Assembly (NCBI GenBank): GCA_023238725.1
Contig: CM041536.1
Span: 16,461,271-16,525,270 of the forward strand
DNA: 64,000 nucleotides
DNA from: Scortum barcoo
Taxonomy: Eukaryota > Chordata > Actinopteri > Centrarchiformes > Terapontidae
Direction: 5' to 3'
Numbering within the stretch: the stretch's first letter is position 1; each line of letters opens with the position of its first letter. A model generated the notes under the pieces. It ran no database searches. It saw nothing but the letters and a program-made list of their open reading frames with translations, and was not told where the DNA came from. Below, piece after piece: positions 11,369 through 23,660 of this stretch. The position numbers and the translations under genes are program-made.

Positions 11369-11598
11369 CTCTCCAAGACTGCTGTGCTGTTGCCCAAGAG
11401 CTGGCAGACTGCGCAGTGAGGGAACAGGGGAGTGACCCTGACGACCACGGATTTCTCTGGGGGCCTGACCGTGGATGTGATCGTGGTCCCCGTTCAGGTT
11501 GTTGTCACTCGCAGAGCGGAGCAAGGAACGTGGTGAGGGCAGGGAGCCAGGAGTCACACGTCGGCGGTTGGTGTAAGAGGGGGTCTCCCTGAAAGGCA
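11369..11598 (-). CDS. shank3: shank3 exon I: ankyrin-SH3 linker, proximal part
   Basis: 230 nt; it completes Val-323 and runs to residue 399. The acceptor is cctctcag and the donor GAG|gtaaga. It begins PFRETPSYTNRRRVTPGSLP, contains RSLLRSASDNNLNGD and VPSLRSLPALGQQHSSLGE. RETPSY-x2-RRR and LRSASD-x-NL are conserved in SHANK linkers, and the spacing to a later SLRSLP motif matches SHANK3. The segment is rich in Ser, Arg and Pro and is probably disordered. GDHDHIHGQ adds a small His cluster. Confidence 0.93.
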
Positions 11599-11857
11599 CT
11601 GAGAGGAAAAAGTGACACATGCAGGAGCACCTCTTAACAGACTCACCATATCACATGAAGCTCCTGTAGCAAGCAGAAGTGCGCTGATGGGGAAATAACT
11701 GTACCCCACACATCTCTGGGTCACTCAGATTTGTTGAAAGCATATAAAAGAAGCCTGTGACTTAATTTGCAAAATATTTAAGCAGCTTTAAAATACACAA
11801 ACGTTTTACAAAAGGATCAAATGATACACTGTAGTGTCTTAGAAATTGTATTACAAA

Positions 11858-11878
11858 TACTACTACTACTACTACTAC

Positions 11879-11909
<31 letters not shown>

Positions 11910-11929
11910 CATCATCATCATCATCATTT
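11858..11929 (+). repeat. compound trinucleotide repeat (ACT, AAT, ATC)
   Basis: About seven ACT units pass into about ten AAT-type units and then about seven ATC units without a break. The Ile-rich open frame across it is an artefact of the repeat. Confidence 0.95.
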
Positions 11930-12548
11930 TATACTGGTCACTGAATAATCAAGAAACATACACTGAAAAAGGAAAGCTGTTTAGTTTGAAAATGGCAATA
12001 CTGGATTCTTATCTGTGCATTAAATATTCTCATCATGAAAAATATAAACTTGGAAATATAATTAGCAATGTGTGTTTAGGCTGACACATTGTCTGGGTAA
12101 ACTATCTATAGGGTAATAGCATTGCAAAAGTGCCATTTAAATTGAATATATCAATTAAATTATTAATCAAAGAACCATACATTTCAAATATTACATGTGT
12201 ATACATTTTATATACAAAGGGATAAAATTTAAATGACACTAGCTCACAATGAAAAAAATGGGATATTACATCCTGTCCACACTAGATGGCAGAGTTTTCC
12301 TGTATGTTTCATCTTATCATGGGGGATCCAAAAACACCCAGAAACCTTCTTAACATGCCTTACATTTCCATGTCTTCCTTTCATTTCCTCACACCTCTGT
12401 ATATAATCTGTAATCACTTTCATTGAGCTTCTCCACTCTCCTCACTCAGCCATTATTCAGTCTGATGTCTCCCTGACACTGCATTCACATTTAAACCTAT
12501 AAAACACTAAGGGAGCCTGGTGATCTACGACCACTGCTGTCAACTTAC

Positions 12549-12615
12549 CAACATCTGATACTTTGTGGACCTTTATGATTTCAGCCAGATCAAAGTTTCC
12601 TGCTATAATAGCCAC
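12549..12615 (-). CDS. shank3: shank3 exon H: last ankyrin repeat
   Basis: 67 nt, residues 301-322 plus one base. The acceptor is acctccag and the donor GTTG|gtaagt. It encodes VAIIAGNFDLAEIIKVHKVS then DV. It ends in phase 1; joining to exon I makes Val-323 and restores the SHANK3 motif VVPFRET. Reading through the donor instead soon hits unrelated sequence, so the splice is well supported. Confidence 0.94.
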
Positions 12616-13164
12616 CTGGAGGTGGGGAAAAGAGAGGAGTACAGGGAGGGAAAGGGGCACAAACATAAGTGATGGAACAGCAATATTTTATTCTATGGAA
12701 AAATAAAAAAAGAAACAACTCACAAAAATAAATGACGACAAGCACATCCCATTTTCCTCTCACTCACACTCCTAATAAATGTTCTACACATTTAATCTTG
12801 TGTTGAGGCTGATGTGTAAAATCTGTATATGTGGCAATGTTCTGGGCACTGTGAGGACCAGTGTGCCTTGTGTACAAACAAATTAACTTTGATCTGCACA
12901 GGAAGTCTGTGACAGTGTCAATTTCACACGGACTTCATCAGCCTAAAATACTGAAATTCAAACACAGAACACAATGAGGTGTGTGTGTGTGTGTGTGTGG
13001 GGGGGTTTCAATGCTTAAGGTTTTATAACAATCCTGATAACATATTTGTATTTATCTTGTAAGAAAGGTCATTCAATCCATTCAGCTCTGACATGTAAGA
13101 GATGTAAGGTATGACAATAAACACAGTAATGTGAAGTGAAGTGGCTCTTGAATACCACACATAC

Positions 13165-13242
13165 CTGAAAGGCAGTCTGGCTGTTGTAGTTCTTTATCTC
13201 TTTATTGGCTCCCCGGAACAGGAGGACTCGGGCACAGCTATC
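13165..13242 (-). CDS. shank3: shank3 exon G: ankyrin repeat
   Basis: 78 nt, 26 codons, phase 0 at both ends, residues 275-300. The acceptor is cattcag and the donor CAG|gtatgt. It encodes DSCARVLLFRGANKEIKNYN followed by SQTAFQ. FRGANK and NSQTAFQ are SHANK3 forms. A TG repeat in transcript sense lies about 70-105 nt upstream of the acceptor (13314-13349 on the plus strand). Confidence 0.94.
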
Positions 13243-13313
13243 CTGAATGACATCAGAGAGATGTATGTGGCTTTAAAATGTCACTGTCTTTGATTTTACC
13301 ATATGCAACAAAA

Positions 13314-13349
13314 TACACACACACACAAACACACACACACACACACACA
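13314..13349 (+). repeat. CA microsatellite (TG in the transcript) near the exon G acceptor
   Basis: About 17 CA-type units with one interruption, located 72-107 nt upstream of the exon G 3' splice site in transcript sense. Confidence 0.95.
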
Positions 13350-16300
13350 GCGATGCCATTTCCAAGTTTCTAATTGGTCTCTCTATTAAAAGTGGGAGCT
13401 ATACAAAAGTATAACTCATGTGCAATGAGATGGATTTTGGCAGTACAGTATAGACAGATTGTTAATGTCACACCTGATAAATTCGACCTTAAGCATCAAC
13501 TGTAGCTTGTGTGTTGACCAGTGCAGGTAGAAATGGAAATATAAAATAGGCCAAAATATATTTCACTTATTTTGCTAAAACAAATGTGCATGCTAAAAAA
13601 AGGAGGTCAAGAAACTGACAACGCGCTGGTACAGAAACTCGACTAAGTGATCATAAAAATGAAACTTTATATAATTTAGACATGTTTTAGTTTTGGAAAG
13701 CTGAATATCAAGCGAAATACAATTATTACCAGGGTGTTCAGTGTGACAGCTGTTGCCAGAGGCATTGTGAGGGACCTCTTGTCCCTCTTGCACTGTTTAA
13801 GAATGACAGAGGCAGCTCAAGTGGCAGTCTGGAGAGAACAAGGACATCATTTAAGAAACTCTCGCGCTGTGCTATGTGCTATCACCAAACCCTACCTAAC
13901 ATACTATTATGGGGCTTGGGTGGAATATAGGGGTGATTAAATTCATGGTAGTGCAATGAAAGGCTATCCTTGTTCAAACTTTTCTATTTTTAATGGTAGT
14001 GTTGTACTGGAGGCAACTGATGGCAACATTTGCAAAATGGTAATTAAGTGTGAAGAAACTAGTTAAATATTTATTTTGATATAACGCTCTTTGTCTTACC
14101 CACGATACTATCAAATTGAGTGCCAACACTGTTTTATTTCCCTCTCTCTCTCACACACAAACATTCACTGATACATATACATACACATATATGCTCCTTG
14201 CTCCTTCAGTCACATGCAGACTACAAGATGCTGAAAATCTCTAAATTGCTGTGCTGGTCACACCACAGGACATTTTTTACCACATTGTTGGGACGGTGCA
14301 TAAAAATTACACAACTGATCTCAGACACAGGTATACTGATTACATTAATCTACTTGGCGAAAATCTGAGAATGGATTAAATAATCAGGATGTGACAAGAT
14401 AATCAAGTGAGAGGTCACTGTGGGTAAGACTGAGGCAGTTTCAGATGCAAATGTGAAGCATTCCTCCCCAAACATAAGTGGTGTATGAAATAGGAAATTG
14501 GTGTAAAAATGGATATATACAAGCCATAAGGAAAACTATTGTTGGGAAAAGTAGCGTGAATTAACATTCAATACACAGGATTATCAATATCATCTCACAT
14601 GAAGTGAGTGAATCATGCATCAAGTAAAACAATTATAAACAATTATAAACAATTAAACAATTTAGGAAAATAAACTACAAAACACACAGATACAAACAGC
14701 ATCTGCACTTTAGAAATAAGCTCTTCAACATGTTCAAAGTTCATCATGTATAAAATGTATAATAATATATATAAACACAACAACCACTGTAAGGTATAAC
14801 TATAACTCTTAGCAATGTCTTAAAATACATCAAGTAACAAACTAATTATGAGGATAAAAATATAAACTGATATACATTGTTAGTCTTATGTATGAATTGG
14901 AGTTCAATTCATACCACCAAACAAAGAGAAACTGACAGTCCTTGCAAAGAGATCCAAACATGTGCTGTACAAAACTGTAGTAAGACACAACACTGACATC
15001 TTCATTAGTTACCAACCAAGCATATCTCTCTGATGCGTGTCAGCCTATTGCCATATTTTTTGCGTGTAAGCGTAAATGAACACAGACCCCTCTGGCAAAA
15101 AACGGCCAATTGTAGATTGATAGGTTGTGTGTCCATGTCCTGGCTGGCAGAGGGTCGATATGTAATTTAACACTGAGAGCAGAATTAACAGGACTAGCCC
15201 TGCTCTAAAATCAGCATAATGACTCCGGTGACTTCTGTCACCACTGAGTCACATATTCAGGGACACGCACACACATTAACTGAATGTGTGGTTCAGTTGA
15301 TAACATTCGTGTGATTTTAGTCATCAAGCTGAGTATATTTGATGAACCACTCTTGTGTTATTATACCAAAAAAACTGAGAACAATGATACAGTGGAGCAC
15401 CCTCTTCTTTTAAAACACATGGATGGTAGCTATGTGCGCACTGTGCCCTAGTGACCATGGTGTCAACTAGGGCACAGAAAACCCACATAAATTTGCACCC
15501 TGCATGTAAACATATATGATTAAGAGAAAGGGGTATTTGTAAATGGAGCAACCACTACAGGTCTAAAACATCTAAAAAACCTCCATAGATAAATGCCTAC
15601 AGCTGTTAGCTTAGTTAATTGCTAACCACCCATACATTATGCACTTGCACAAAGAACACACACACACTTTTCAGCCAAGAGAATCACAATGTACACTATT
15701 TCCAAAGTAATTCAAAGAATATGTGGGCAGCTAACTGTGCATGACCTTATATGTTTTATTCAGGCACATACAGTATTTAAACATGTGTTCACTTCCCTGT
15801 CTTGGTAATAAAACTTCTGTTTTGATATGTTTAGAAAAGTTACATAAAATGTAGGTTGCAATTTTATTTTTTAGGTGAAACTATAAAAAATAAATAAAGA
15901 AAGGAGCAATTACATGAAAAATCTTGTGGCACCTTAGGCACATCCTCTAGGCACCTTAAAGCACCATGGAGCAATTTTTGGAATCACTGGTCTCAATGTG
16001 TAACCCACACATACTACCCGTCTAGCACACCTGAATCTCTCCATTGACATGAATGTTGCAAGATACAAGAGTCCTTGTTTTATTTTGTTTGGTGTCAGTG
16101 ACACATATTACTTTCTTACATAATCAAACAAATGAATTCTTGAATTCTACAGTCTTTTGCAAAAATGCATAGCATACACACACACACAGGCCAATTACAG
16201 TGGGCCATCTGTCTTGCTCCTCTCAACGAGGCTTCCTATAGGAATTCATTATGAAAACCTTTCCAGTAGTCCTCACCATGGTTTGCTAGATGCGACAACA

Positions 16301-17339
16301 TTACCTACATAGAAATACATAGTGAGCAAAGTAAAGTACTTTACAGTAATGACGTGGTTCAGTCATGTGTAAAGAGTGCGACAGATGCTACCTCTCACAG
16401 CCATGTTTATACATTTGAGCATCTCCACTCTCATTAGAATTCAAGCAGCAGATCTGGCATCCTCCACTGAATGTAGAGCATGGTTTACATAGGATTGTGA
16501 CTAACATCCTAGGCATGGAAGATACATGATTTAGGGCTAAACCACTTCAAAAAGAGCTGTAGTCTTCTTCATTATTGTGCAAAACAAGAGCATAATACAA
16601 ATACAGTAGTATGAAATACAGTGATACTTCCTCTACACATCTTATTACTGAGTTGTCCCAAGATTCATTGGTCTAACTGGTGCTGTGTGTCTTGTGCCAC
16701 CTCCCTTTAATTTCACTCATCAGTGTTGTCCCCACTTGCTCTTACCTACTGTGTCCTTTCTCAATCATTCATCCAACCACCTTCCATTGATCTGTCTGCC
16801 AGGTAAAAGACCCCCGCCATGCCTTCATTCACTGATGCTGATCATGTGTGCCAAGCTAAAAGCCCAGTAAGTAAATGTTAATGGCCAGCCAGACCCCAGG
16901 AATGGGACTTATTCTTTTGCTGATTATATTATCTTGTCATTCATCCACTCTCTAAATTTTGTCTCTCTGTCCCTCGTTCTGTCACTCTCTTTGCTCTCTA
17001 TACAGATATATTGATCCTTGCCACTCGACTACCATTTCCCGGTCAATTCTACCAGCCCATTTCTTTCTGTAATGGTACATAATCATCGGAGCTAGGCCTG
17101 TTTTGAGTTTGCAGGAGCCCTGCTAGGAGACGCTGTTTCTGGGATCAATCAGCTCACTGTGGTGTTCGGCCACCGCTGGCAGGATAAAAGCCATCCTTAG
17201 TACTGGAAGCACACAAGAGCTGGGGCAAGGTACATTAACAGATTGTATACTTATATAAGATTGTACAAGTACATCCATTCTATTTTTGATTATATCCCCT
17301 CTTGCCCCACAATCCCATACGATGCATACGTGTGCGTGT

Positions 17340-17340
<1 letters not shown>

Positions 17341-17374
<34 letters not shown>
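17341..17374 (+). repeat. CA microsatellite
   Basis: Seventeen CA units, preceded on the left by a short TG tract. Confidence 0.95.
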
Positions 17375-17378
<4 letters not shown>

Positions 17379-18189
17379 CTCCCTCCACTGAGAAGTGGAA
17401 CATGTAATGACTTTAGTCACGTGGATGTGTTACCAACAGCTTGTATTAAGTTTTGATGCTGTGAATCCCAAACCCATGCTGACAACAAACACACACAGAC
17501 AGACACACACTCACTCTCTCTCTTTCTCTCTCTCCTGAGACTATGGCGTTCCAGTCCAGCAGAAGCAGGTCACTCCTCCTGACTGGAATTAGCTGAGCGA
17601 TACACAGTTACAATTACAACACGCAAACATACACACACATGCATGCACACATCTTTCATTTGTTTGTATGAGAGAGAGCAAGAGAGTAAAGTGCACATTT
17701 AATGTTCATAAACTGAGCTCTACTCTATTTGCCTCCTCCAGAACAGCCAGTTACATGTTTCTCTTCGAGCAGCCTCTAACCAAATGGGACAAGGCAACTT
17801 ATGGGCACACTGTGCCTCACAACACTCATCATTTTCCCAGGAGTATGCTGGTTTTCACTGCCCTCATCTCACAGAATCACCTTTCTCCTCTCCTGATATA
17901 GAACAGATTTATTTATATTTTAAAATGCACACACTATGTATTTCTTCTCTGTTATCACAACCCCATAGGACCCTAAAACCAGGCACTGATAATCTCTGAG
18001 GAATCAGTCAAAAATATTATTACTTTATAATCTGCAACTACTTTTACTCCAACTTTTTCAGTACATAGCATAGAGTGTGATACAAATACCGTCATCTTAG
18101 GTAGTGAAAATGCCCTCACTGGGGGACTACAAATGTTGCAGGAATCAAGCTGATGCTGATTTGGGGGTAAATTACAGAAAATAACTTAT

Positions 18190-18610
18190 TAACTTATTAA
18201 CGGATAGGGCTGAGAATGTTCTATATATTTTTCCTTTAATCCAAATATATACGCTGTCACTCTGGACTGCTACATCTATCATCGCTGCCTTCTTCTGTTG
18301 TTTGTCGATCAATACAATGTCCAGCTGGTTAGCCATCAGTCTCAGGGTGCTGAACTTGGTGTGAAACCGTCCATGCATTGTGCTTCCTTGTCTTGTTATC
18401 ACTTGGCTTTATCTACACGTTTGGCCAGCTTATTATAACAGTGATGTATCTGATGACTGGCAGGGCGTACATGTTGATGGCTTGGACTTTGTTCTTTCCA
18501 TTCAGTTAACTTTTCATGATTTGCCTTACTAAGGACCTTCAAGACCCCAATGTGTTTGTAGCTGTCCTAAACATCTGCAATGCTGCCTTCTGGTAGGTCT
18601 GGTATATATT
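18190..18610 (-). mobile_element. decayed LINE fragment with restriction-like-endonuclease-type C-terminus
   Basis: Minus-strand frames give, in order and across stops, EGSIADV, DSYKHIGVLK (about 18595-18540), a region like the family word SQLNGKNK (LNGKNKVQAINMYALPVIRY, about 18510-18450), STMHGRFHTKFSTLRL (about 18385-18340), and NQLDIVLIDKQQKKAAMIDV (about 18338-18275). These are words of a fish LINE of the R2/R4-like kind, whose last domain is a restriction-like nuclease. A deletion joins TLRL directly to the DIVLIDK block. Several stops make it dead. Confidence 0.7.
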
Positions 18611-19503
18611 TGTTAAAGCACTGGAAATACAGGCTAAGGTAAGATCCTTAATGTGTTGAGAGCTTGAGGTTTTCACAGTAGTACAAAGAATCAAAGTTGA
18701 TCATTGATCCTTAGAGAGAACAGCTCAGTGATTACTGTACCACTGCACACAGTCCCAATCTAGCTCTGACAGTCTCTCAGGTATTCGCCACATTTTAAAT
18801 ACAAAGAATAAAAAAATTATAATCTTCAACAAAATTTCTTTTGCTGCTTCCATCCAAATTGCATTAATGCACAGTGATGGCAACCCACACAATTGATGCC
18901 ACACTCCCACTTGGACAACTTCTCTTCGATCTCCTCTTTCAGTTCATTTTCACAACATGAAACAAATACAGTGAAGATAATTACCACGTAAAGGATATCT
19001 CTGTTTCAAACTGCCACTGAAGTATGCACAAGTGCACATGTGCTTGCACACACACAAAGGGACATCGCACGGCGTGAATGCTTTCCTACAAATCAGAAGG
19101 CCCTATACATTTAACTTGTGCACAGTAAACGTGTCCTTCAGTGAGATTCAATGTTGCAGCACAATTGCTGCTCCTTCAGCTGTTGGAGGACAAGCAAACA
19201 GTCTCACACTTATATGCTTACATGCTTACAAAATGCCCACACATAAATGCTACAGTTCACATATACAGACACATCAACCCCAACAAACCCACCCACCAAG
19301 CAGAACATAAATGATTCATTCAGAATACCTTCATTGAACCACTTCATTGAACCACAGTTTGTGAATGTTCACAGCAAATGTTTTTAAGTCATTCTCCATA
19401 CCAGGCCTCTACTTGCATCTGGGGTAAACACTTTTACTGGCTATTTTACCACTCCTCAAGTACACAAGCCATAATGATTTTTATGGCTTTAAATAATCAT
19501 TAC

Positions 19504-19620
19504 CTGGTTGTAGAGAGCACACACATGCAGGGCGGTGTTTCCAGATGCATTCTGGGCGCTCATGTCAGCTCCGTAGAACAGCAGGTGTTCCAGGTGCTGC
19601 ACATGGCCATAGCGGCATGC
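19504..19620 (-). CDS. shank3: shank3 exon F: ankyrin repeat
   Basis: 117 nt, 39 codons, phase 0 at both ends, residues 236-274. The acceptor is ctttcag and the donor CAG|gtaatg. It begins ACRYGHVQHLEHLLFYGADM and ends GNTALHVCALYNQ. GHVQHLEHLLFYGA and the NASGNTALH turn are diagnostic SHANK ankyrin sequence. A 129-codon plus-strand frame across this exon is an antisense shadow. Confidence 0.95.
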
Positions 19621-22055
19621 CTGAAAGAACATAATTACACATTTACTCATCTTACTAAATTAACCCTGGCGGAACAATCACACAGTGCCTCTGAGAAAAG
19701 CATGTACATGAGGAGGAAAGCATATGTCACAGTCATATTTGATGTACTGAAGAGGAACAAGAAATGAGGTGTGTGACAGAGGGCCCACACTGGATTTTGA
19801 GACAGCATTTATGGTTGAAAAGCTTGAAAATTCTGAAATACAAAAGGCAGCCCAAATACATGTCTCTACAGATTACCTACACATTAAAGGTAACAAAAAC
19901 TAAAACATGTAAACCTAGAAATGAAAAATGAAATAAATGTTTTCCTTGGGTTTTTCCTTGGGCTACTTCTCCTCATCCATGTTGTTAACAGTCTCTAAAG
20001 GCAAAAGAGAACTTTGTTTGTATTGCCTGAGGCTAAATGTAAATGTATGACTTGAAATTATTCTGACAGGAATGATGCCTTTTTTCCAGCTTCTTTGTTT
20101 CACACAACTGGGAGAAATAAACTTTTCATCTAATCCCTATCTTTCCCCTCTTTCTTTTTTCCCCCTACTAGTCTATGGTTTTGTCCCGTGTCATTGACAA
20201 AGAAGTACACCAACTCTCTCCAGCAATTGTTCTCTCCCTCCTGTGTTCTGTCAAGCTAAGAGTGTGTGACAGCAGTGGGACAGTGCACAAATGATGCTGG
20301 GATTGTTGTTGGTTATCAAACCTTCAGCTGTGTATCCTATTGTACACGATATATACCACTAGAATACTAATGCTGGAAAGGACACAGAAAAAGGGAGAAA
20401 TGAGAAGGAGGTGAAAAGAAGAGAAATAGGGAAAATGTGCAGGTCTGAGGGACAACTGGATTTACCATAACGTATCTAGAATTTATAAACAAATAGACAT
20501 GACCTAACTTAGGTATGAACCACCTCCTCCCATTTAAACCCCTTTCTGTATCTACACACTGAAATAGCATATGTCTCGGCATAATAATAAATAATAATAA
20601 ATGGACATATTTATAGTACAGCTGCCAATAACATGTAATTGGAAAAACACACATAAAGGGTGAATGGTTCAGCCTATGTGAAGTTAGCTAAAGCAAAGCA
20701 GTTCATGACTAATATGAGAGCCAATCAAGAGGACTACAATCATGGAGATATTAGAGATTATATCTCTAAACCTTTGAACCAACGTTCCTCCATGTGAGTT
20801 TGAACATCATGTTCAATTAAACACCCCACAACACAGTGATTATAGCTCATAATTACATCACAGTCACAACAGCAGCAAGACCTTGAGATGAACTACTCCA
20901 ATGTATAGTGCAGCATGAGTAACTATGAGAGAAAGATTGAACAGATGAAGGAGGGAGTTGGTGGTAACATGCGAGTGATGTAGGGTTGGTTCAAATATGA
21001 ATGGATGGGCAAATATGAACTGACTTGGTCCCTGTTTTTTCCAATTTTCTCTTTGTTTTTCTCGAGTTTCTCTTGTTACTCTTGCTTACTTAGCCATTAA
21101 ATTTACAGTGGCCACAGATAAAATAGTTTCTCATTATATGAGTATAAGTATTGATGATACATTTTCCACAGATTCTCAAGACACAAGGAGGTTTAACACA
21201 TCTGAGTATTTATTCAAAATTAGAATTTGCTTGATTCCCCTACTTTCATTACAGAAAAAAATTGCCATTCACCATCTCCTCTGCATTCATTCATATTCAG
21301 TGTGAGTGACAGAAGTGATGAATCCCACAGCTGTATGTTTGGTTCCATTAACTGTACAAGAACCTTCAGACCTCCAGTGTCTTTCTGTCACTAGTCAGAT
21401 ATAAGCTAAAAGTACTGACATAAACAAAAATGCATGTAGGCACTAGCCTCCATTATGCATACAGAGCAGGGCATGCCTTGAGGCAGCATTTGTATAAAAT
21501 ACACACAATATGAAGAACTTTTTTTCTATGCCTAAGAGACACTGCTTGAACTCTGAAATCCCAGTAACTCATTTCTAAAAGCCTCCACCTCACCAACTAT
21601 AGAAACAGATACAGGATATATCGATAATGACCTTTTAGTAGTCAGCATCATTCATGTGAGTATGTGTATATATATGTTTAGCAGTGGGTGGTCACACAGT
21701 GAACTGTGCTATGTATCAGTTGTGGTTTTCTAAATACAAATTTCATTTGAGCAACGAGCCCACATACATTTAAAGGAAAAAAAAGTTTTTCAAATATTTT
21801 TATTTCTTTCTTCTGCTTGGACAAGATAAATTATAATTTTGTTAAAATGTTGAATGTTCAGTCTTTTACGCTGGAAAAAAAGACTTCTTAAACTGGAGCT
21901 TCCCACTACCACATGACCCTCCCAAGTGGTTCAATCACCACAGAAGAAATTCTCAAACTGAAGAAAACACAAAAATCAATTCAATGAAACTCTGAAAACC
22001 AGACAAGACCTGTTACCCTGAACCTGCATCTGTATTTTGTAGTCCATCACTAATC

Positions 22056-22096
<41 letters not shown>

Positions 22097-22132
22097 CTGT
22101 GTGTGTTGTCTTTGAGTATCAATGTGTATTAC
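19621..22132 (-). other. 2.5-kb shank3 intron between exons E and F
   Basis: AT-rich. The long TG-type repeat at 22053-22106 is next to the exon E donor. No exon or mobile element was recognised. Confidence 0.65.
22053..22106 (+). repeat. TG microsatellite (CA in the transcript) next to the exon E donor
   Basis: Interrupted TG array. In transcript sense it is a CA array beginning about 26 nt after the exon E 5' splice site. Confidence 0.95.
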
Positions 22133-22300
22133 CTGGTGTATCTCCTGCCAACCATTTTCATCCACACAGCCGACCTGTGCATGATCATGCAGCAGCAGCT
22201 CGCAGCAGTAGGGGTCTCCTCCTACCATTGAGCTGTGGTAGAGGGGAGTCAACCCCCTGCTATCTTTATAGTCAGGTGATGCACCCAAGTCCAATAGTGT
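22133..22300 (-). CDS. shank3: shank3 exon E: ankyrin repeats
   Basis: 168 nt, 56 codons, phase 0 at both ends, residues 180-235. The acceptor is caatag and the donor CAG|gtaata. It begins TLLDLGASPDYKDSRGLTPL, contains GGDPYCCELLLHDHAQVG, and ends DENGWQEIHQ. These are among the most conserved stretches of SHANK proteins; LDLGASPDYKDSRG and HDHAQ are the SHANK3 forms. A long CA-type repeat in the transcript begins about 26 nt downstream of the donor. The exon is symmetrical, so skipping would remove ankyrin sequence without a frameshift. Confidence 0.95.
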
Positions 22301-22938
22301 CTATTGGGAAAAGAAGGTGGGGGGGTGAAACACAAATTATTAATAAAGTCCCCAGTCTTTGTTGCATCCATCATCACCATGAAGGTTATAAAGACCCAAG
22401 GAAAGGTATATTACATTGTTCATATGTTATTATCACTCGATAAAAGCTGCCTGTCAGTGGTATTGATCAATTCAATCAATCAGTTTATGAAATGTGTATA
22501 TATCTGTAAATACACTATTATAGATCTTATTTAAAGAAATTAGTTATAATATGACCTTTAGTTGATACGTACAGCAGTCCAGTGACATTGAATATTTAGA
22601 TAATGACAATGACTGAGCGGAAATAACCAATTCCAATTTCAACAGTAGCACAACAGCAAATCAATTATATGACTCATGTAAACCCTTTCATTTAGGTTAC
22701 AAGCCTCCTCAAACCAGAAACATGGAAGGCCATTCAAAGAATAGGCCAGCCCATTCACAGAGCGCATGTTAAGCCTCACATATTTAGTAATTGCTCAAGC
22801 ACCCTCTGTACTCAACTGCTCAAGCACCCTCTGCCAGAGATTGCCTGCCTGCAGACTCTCCTTTCTCAGAGGGAAAGTTCACAAGCAGGCAATTGGTGTA
22901 GCAAAAGAAATAAAAGAGATGAGTCAGCTTTCTGCTAT

Positions 22939-22973
<35 letters not shown>

Positions 22974-22997
22974 CATGTATGCGTGTGATACACTCAC
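22301..22997 (-). other. 0.7-kb shank3 intron between exons D and E
   Basis: Holds a 17-bp direct repeat (tgctcaagcaccctctg at 22792-22808 and 22818-22834, period 26) and the TG array at 22941-22970 next to the exon D donor. Confidence 0.8.
22941..22970 (+). repeat. TG microsatellite (CA in the transcript) next to the exon D donor
   Basis: About 15 uninterrupted TG units; as CA in the transcript it begins about 28 nt after the exon D 5' splice site. Confidence 0.95.
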
Positions 22998-23149
22998 TAT
23001 AAGAGCTGTATGGTTCTTGCTGCGCACGGCCTTGTGTAGAGCGGTAATGCCATCTTTTGTTCTGAAGTCTAGATGTGCCCCTCCACTCTTCAGGACCTTG
23101 ATGAGCTCTGCACATCCCTCCAGTTGTGCTGCCAGTGTTAGAGGACATT
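22998..23149 (-). CDS. shank3: shank3 exon D: ankyrin repeat
   Basis: 152 nt; it completes Glu-129 and runs to residue 179. The acceptor is tttacag and the donor ATA|gtgagt. It encodes CPLTLAAQLEGCAELIKVLK, then GGAHLDFRTKDGITALHKAV, and ends NHTALI. The TLAAQLEG and TALHKAV helices with the GGAHLDF turn are typical of ankyrin repeats. A TG microsatellite on the plus strand (CA in the transcript) starts about 28 nt downstream of the donor. Longer open frames on either strand here are shadows. Confidence 0.93.
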
Positions 23150-23660
23150 CTGTAAAATGAAAAAAATGAGCCAGCCAACAATGTTAAACATAATTGACAG
23201 CATTGTGTATTCTTCTAAGAAAATAAAAGTTTAAGAGCTGAAGCTTCAATATTCATTGACAAAATACAGTTATTAAATCCGTGGGTACATTCTCAGTGCA
23301 TTTGGATAATGCCTTGTCTGTTGAGACTGTCAACCCCCGGTCTGCCTAAGTGGCTGCTTCCTGTTGGTCCTATTCTCGCTTCACAGTTCCTCTATCAGAC
23401 TGCACGTCACCCAACAGGGAAATCTCCTTTATGGCTGGACAAACATTTGCATAAATGAGAAGAGATTAGCAAATAGAGTAATCCAGCTTTGCCCACCATG
23501 CAGAAGTCTTATTGCAGAAAATCCATACATAGCCATTTTGTGGTGAAAACAGACAGAAACTGAGAAAGCACAGGAGGATAGACAAATCAAGGATGAGAAA
23601 AGACAACAAATTAACTAAGAGGGGTAGGGATGGGATATTAATAAGCTCACACTTCCTCAC
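23150..23660 (-). other. 0.5-kb shank3 intron between exons C and D
   Basis: No additional features were seen. Confidence 0.8.

Larger units (their letters stand above)
11152..13164 (-). other. shank3 introns I-J, H-I and G-H
   Basis: Introns at 11152-11368, 11599-12548 and 12616-13164. The second holds a compound trinucleotide repeat (11858-11929). The third holds a TG tract ending in G-runs at about 12979-13006. No other signals were seen. Confidence 0.7.
13243..19503 (-). other. 6.3-kb shank3 intron between exons F and G
   Basis: Contains a CA array at 13314-13349 close to the exon G acceptor, a threefold ten-base repeat (aacaattata) near 14629-14661, a CA array at 17341-17374, and a decayed LINE fragment at about 18190-18610. 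The rest is AT-rich with no exon recognised. Confidence 0.7.

Noticed and set aside
19378..19767. 129-codon plus-strand open frame
   Set aside because: It lies antisense across exon F, whose minus-strand frame and splice sites are clear; it is a shadow.
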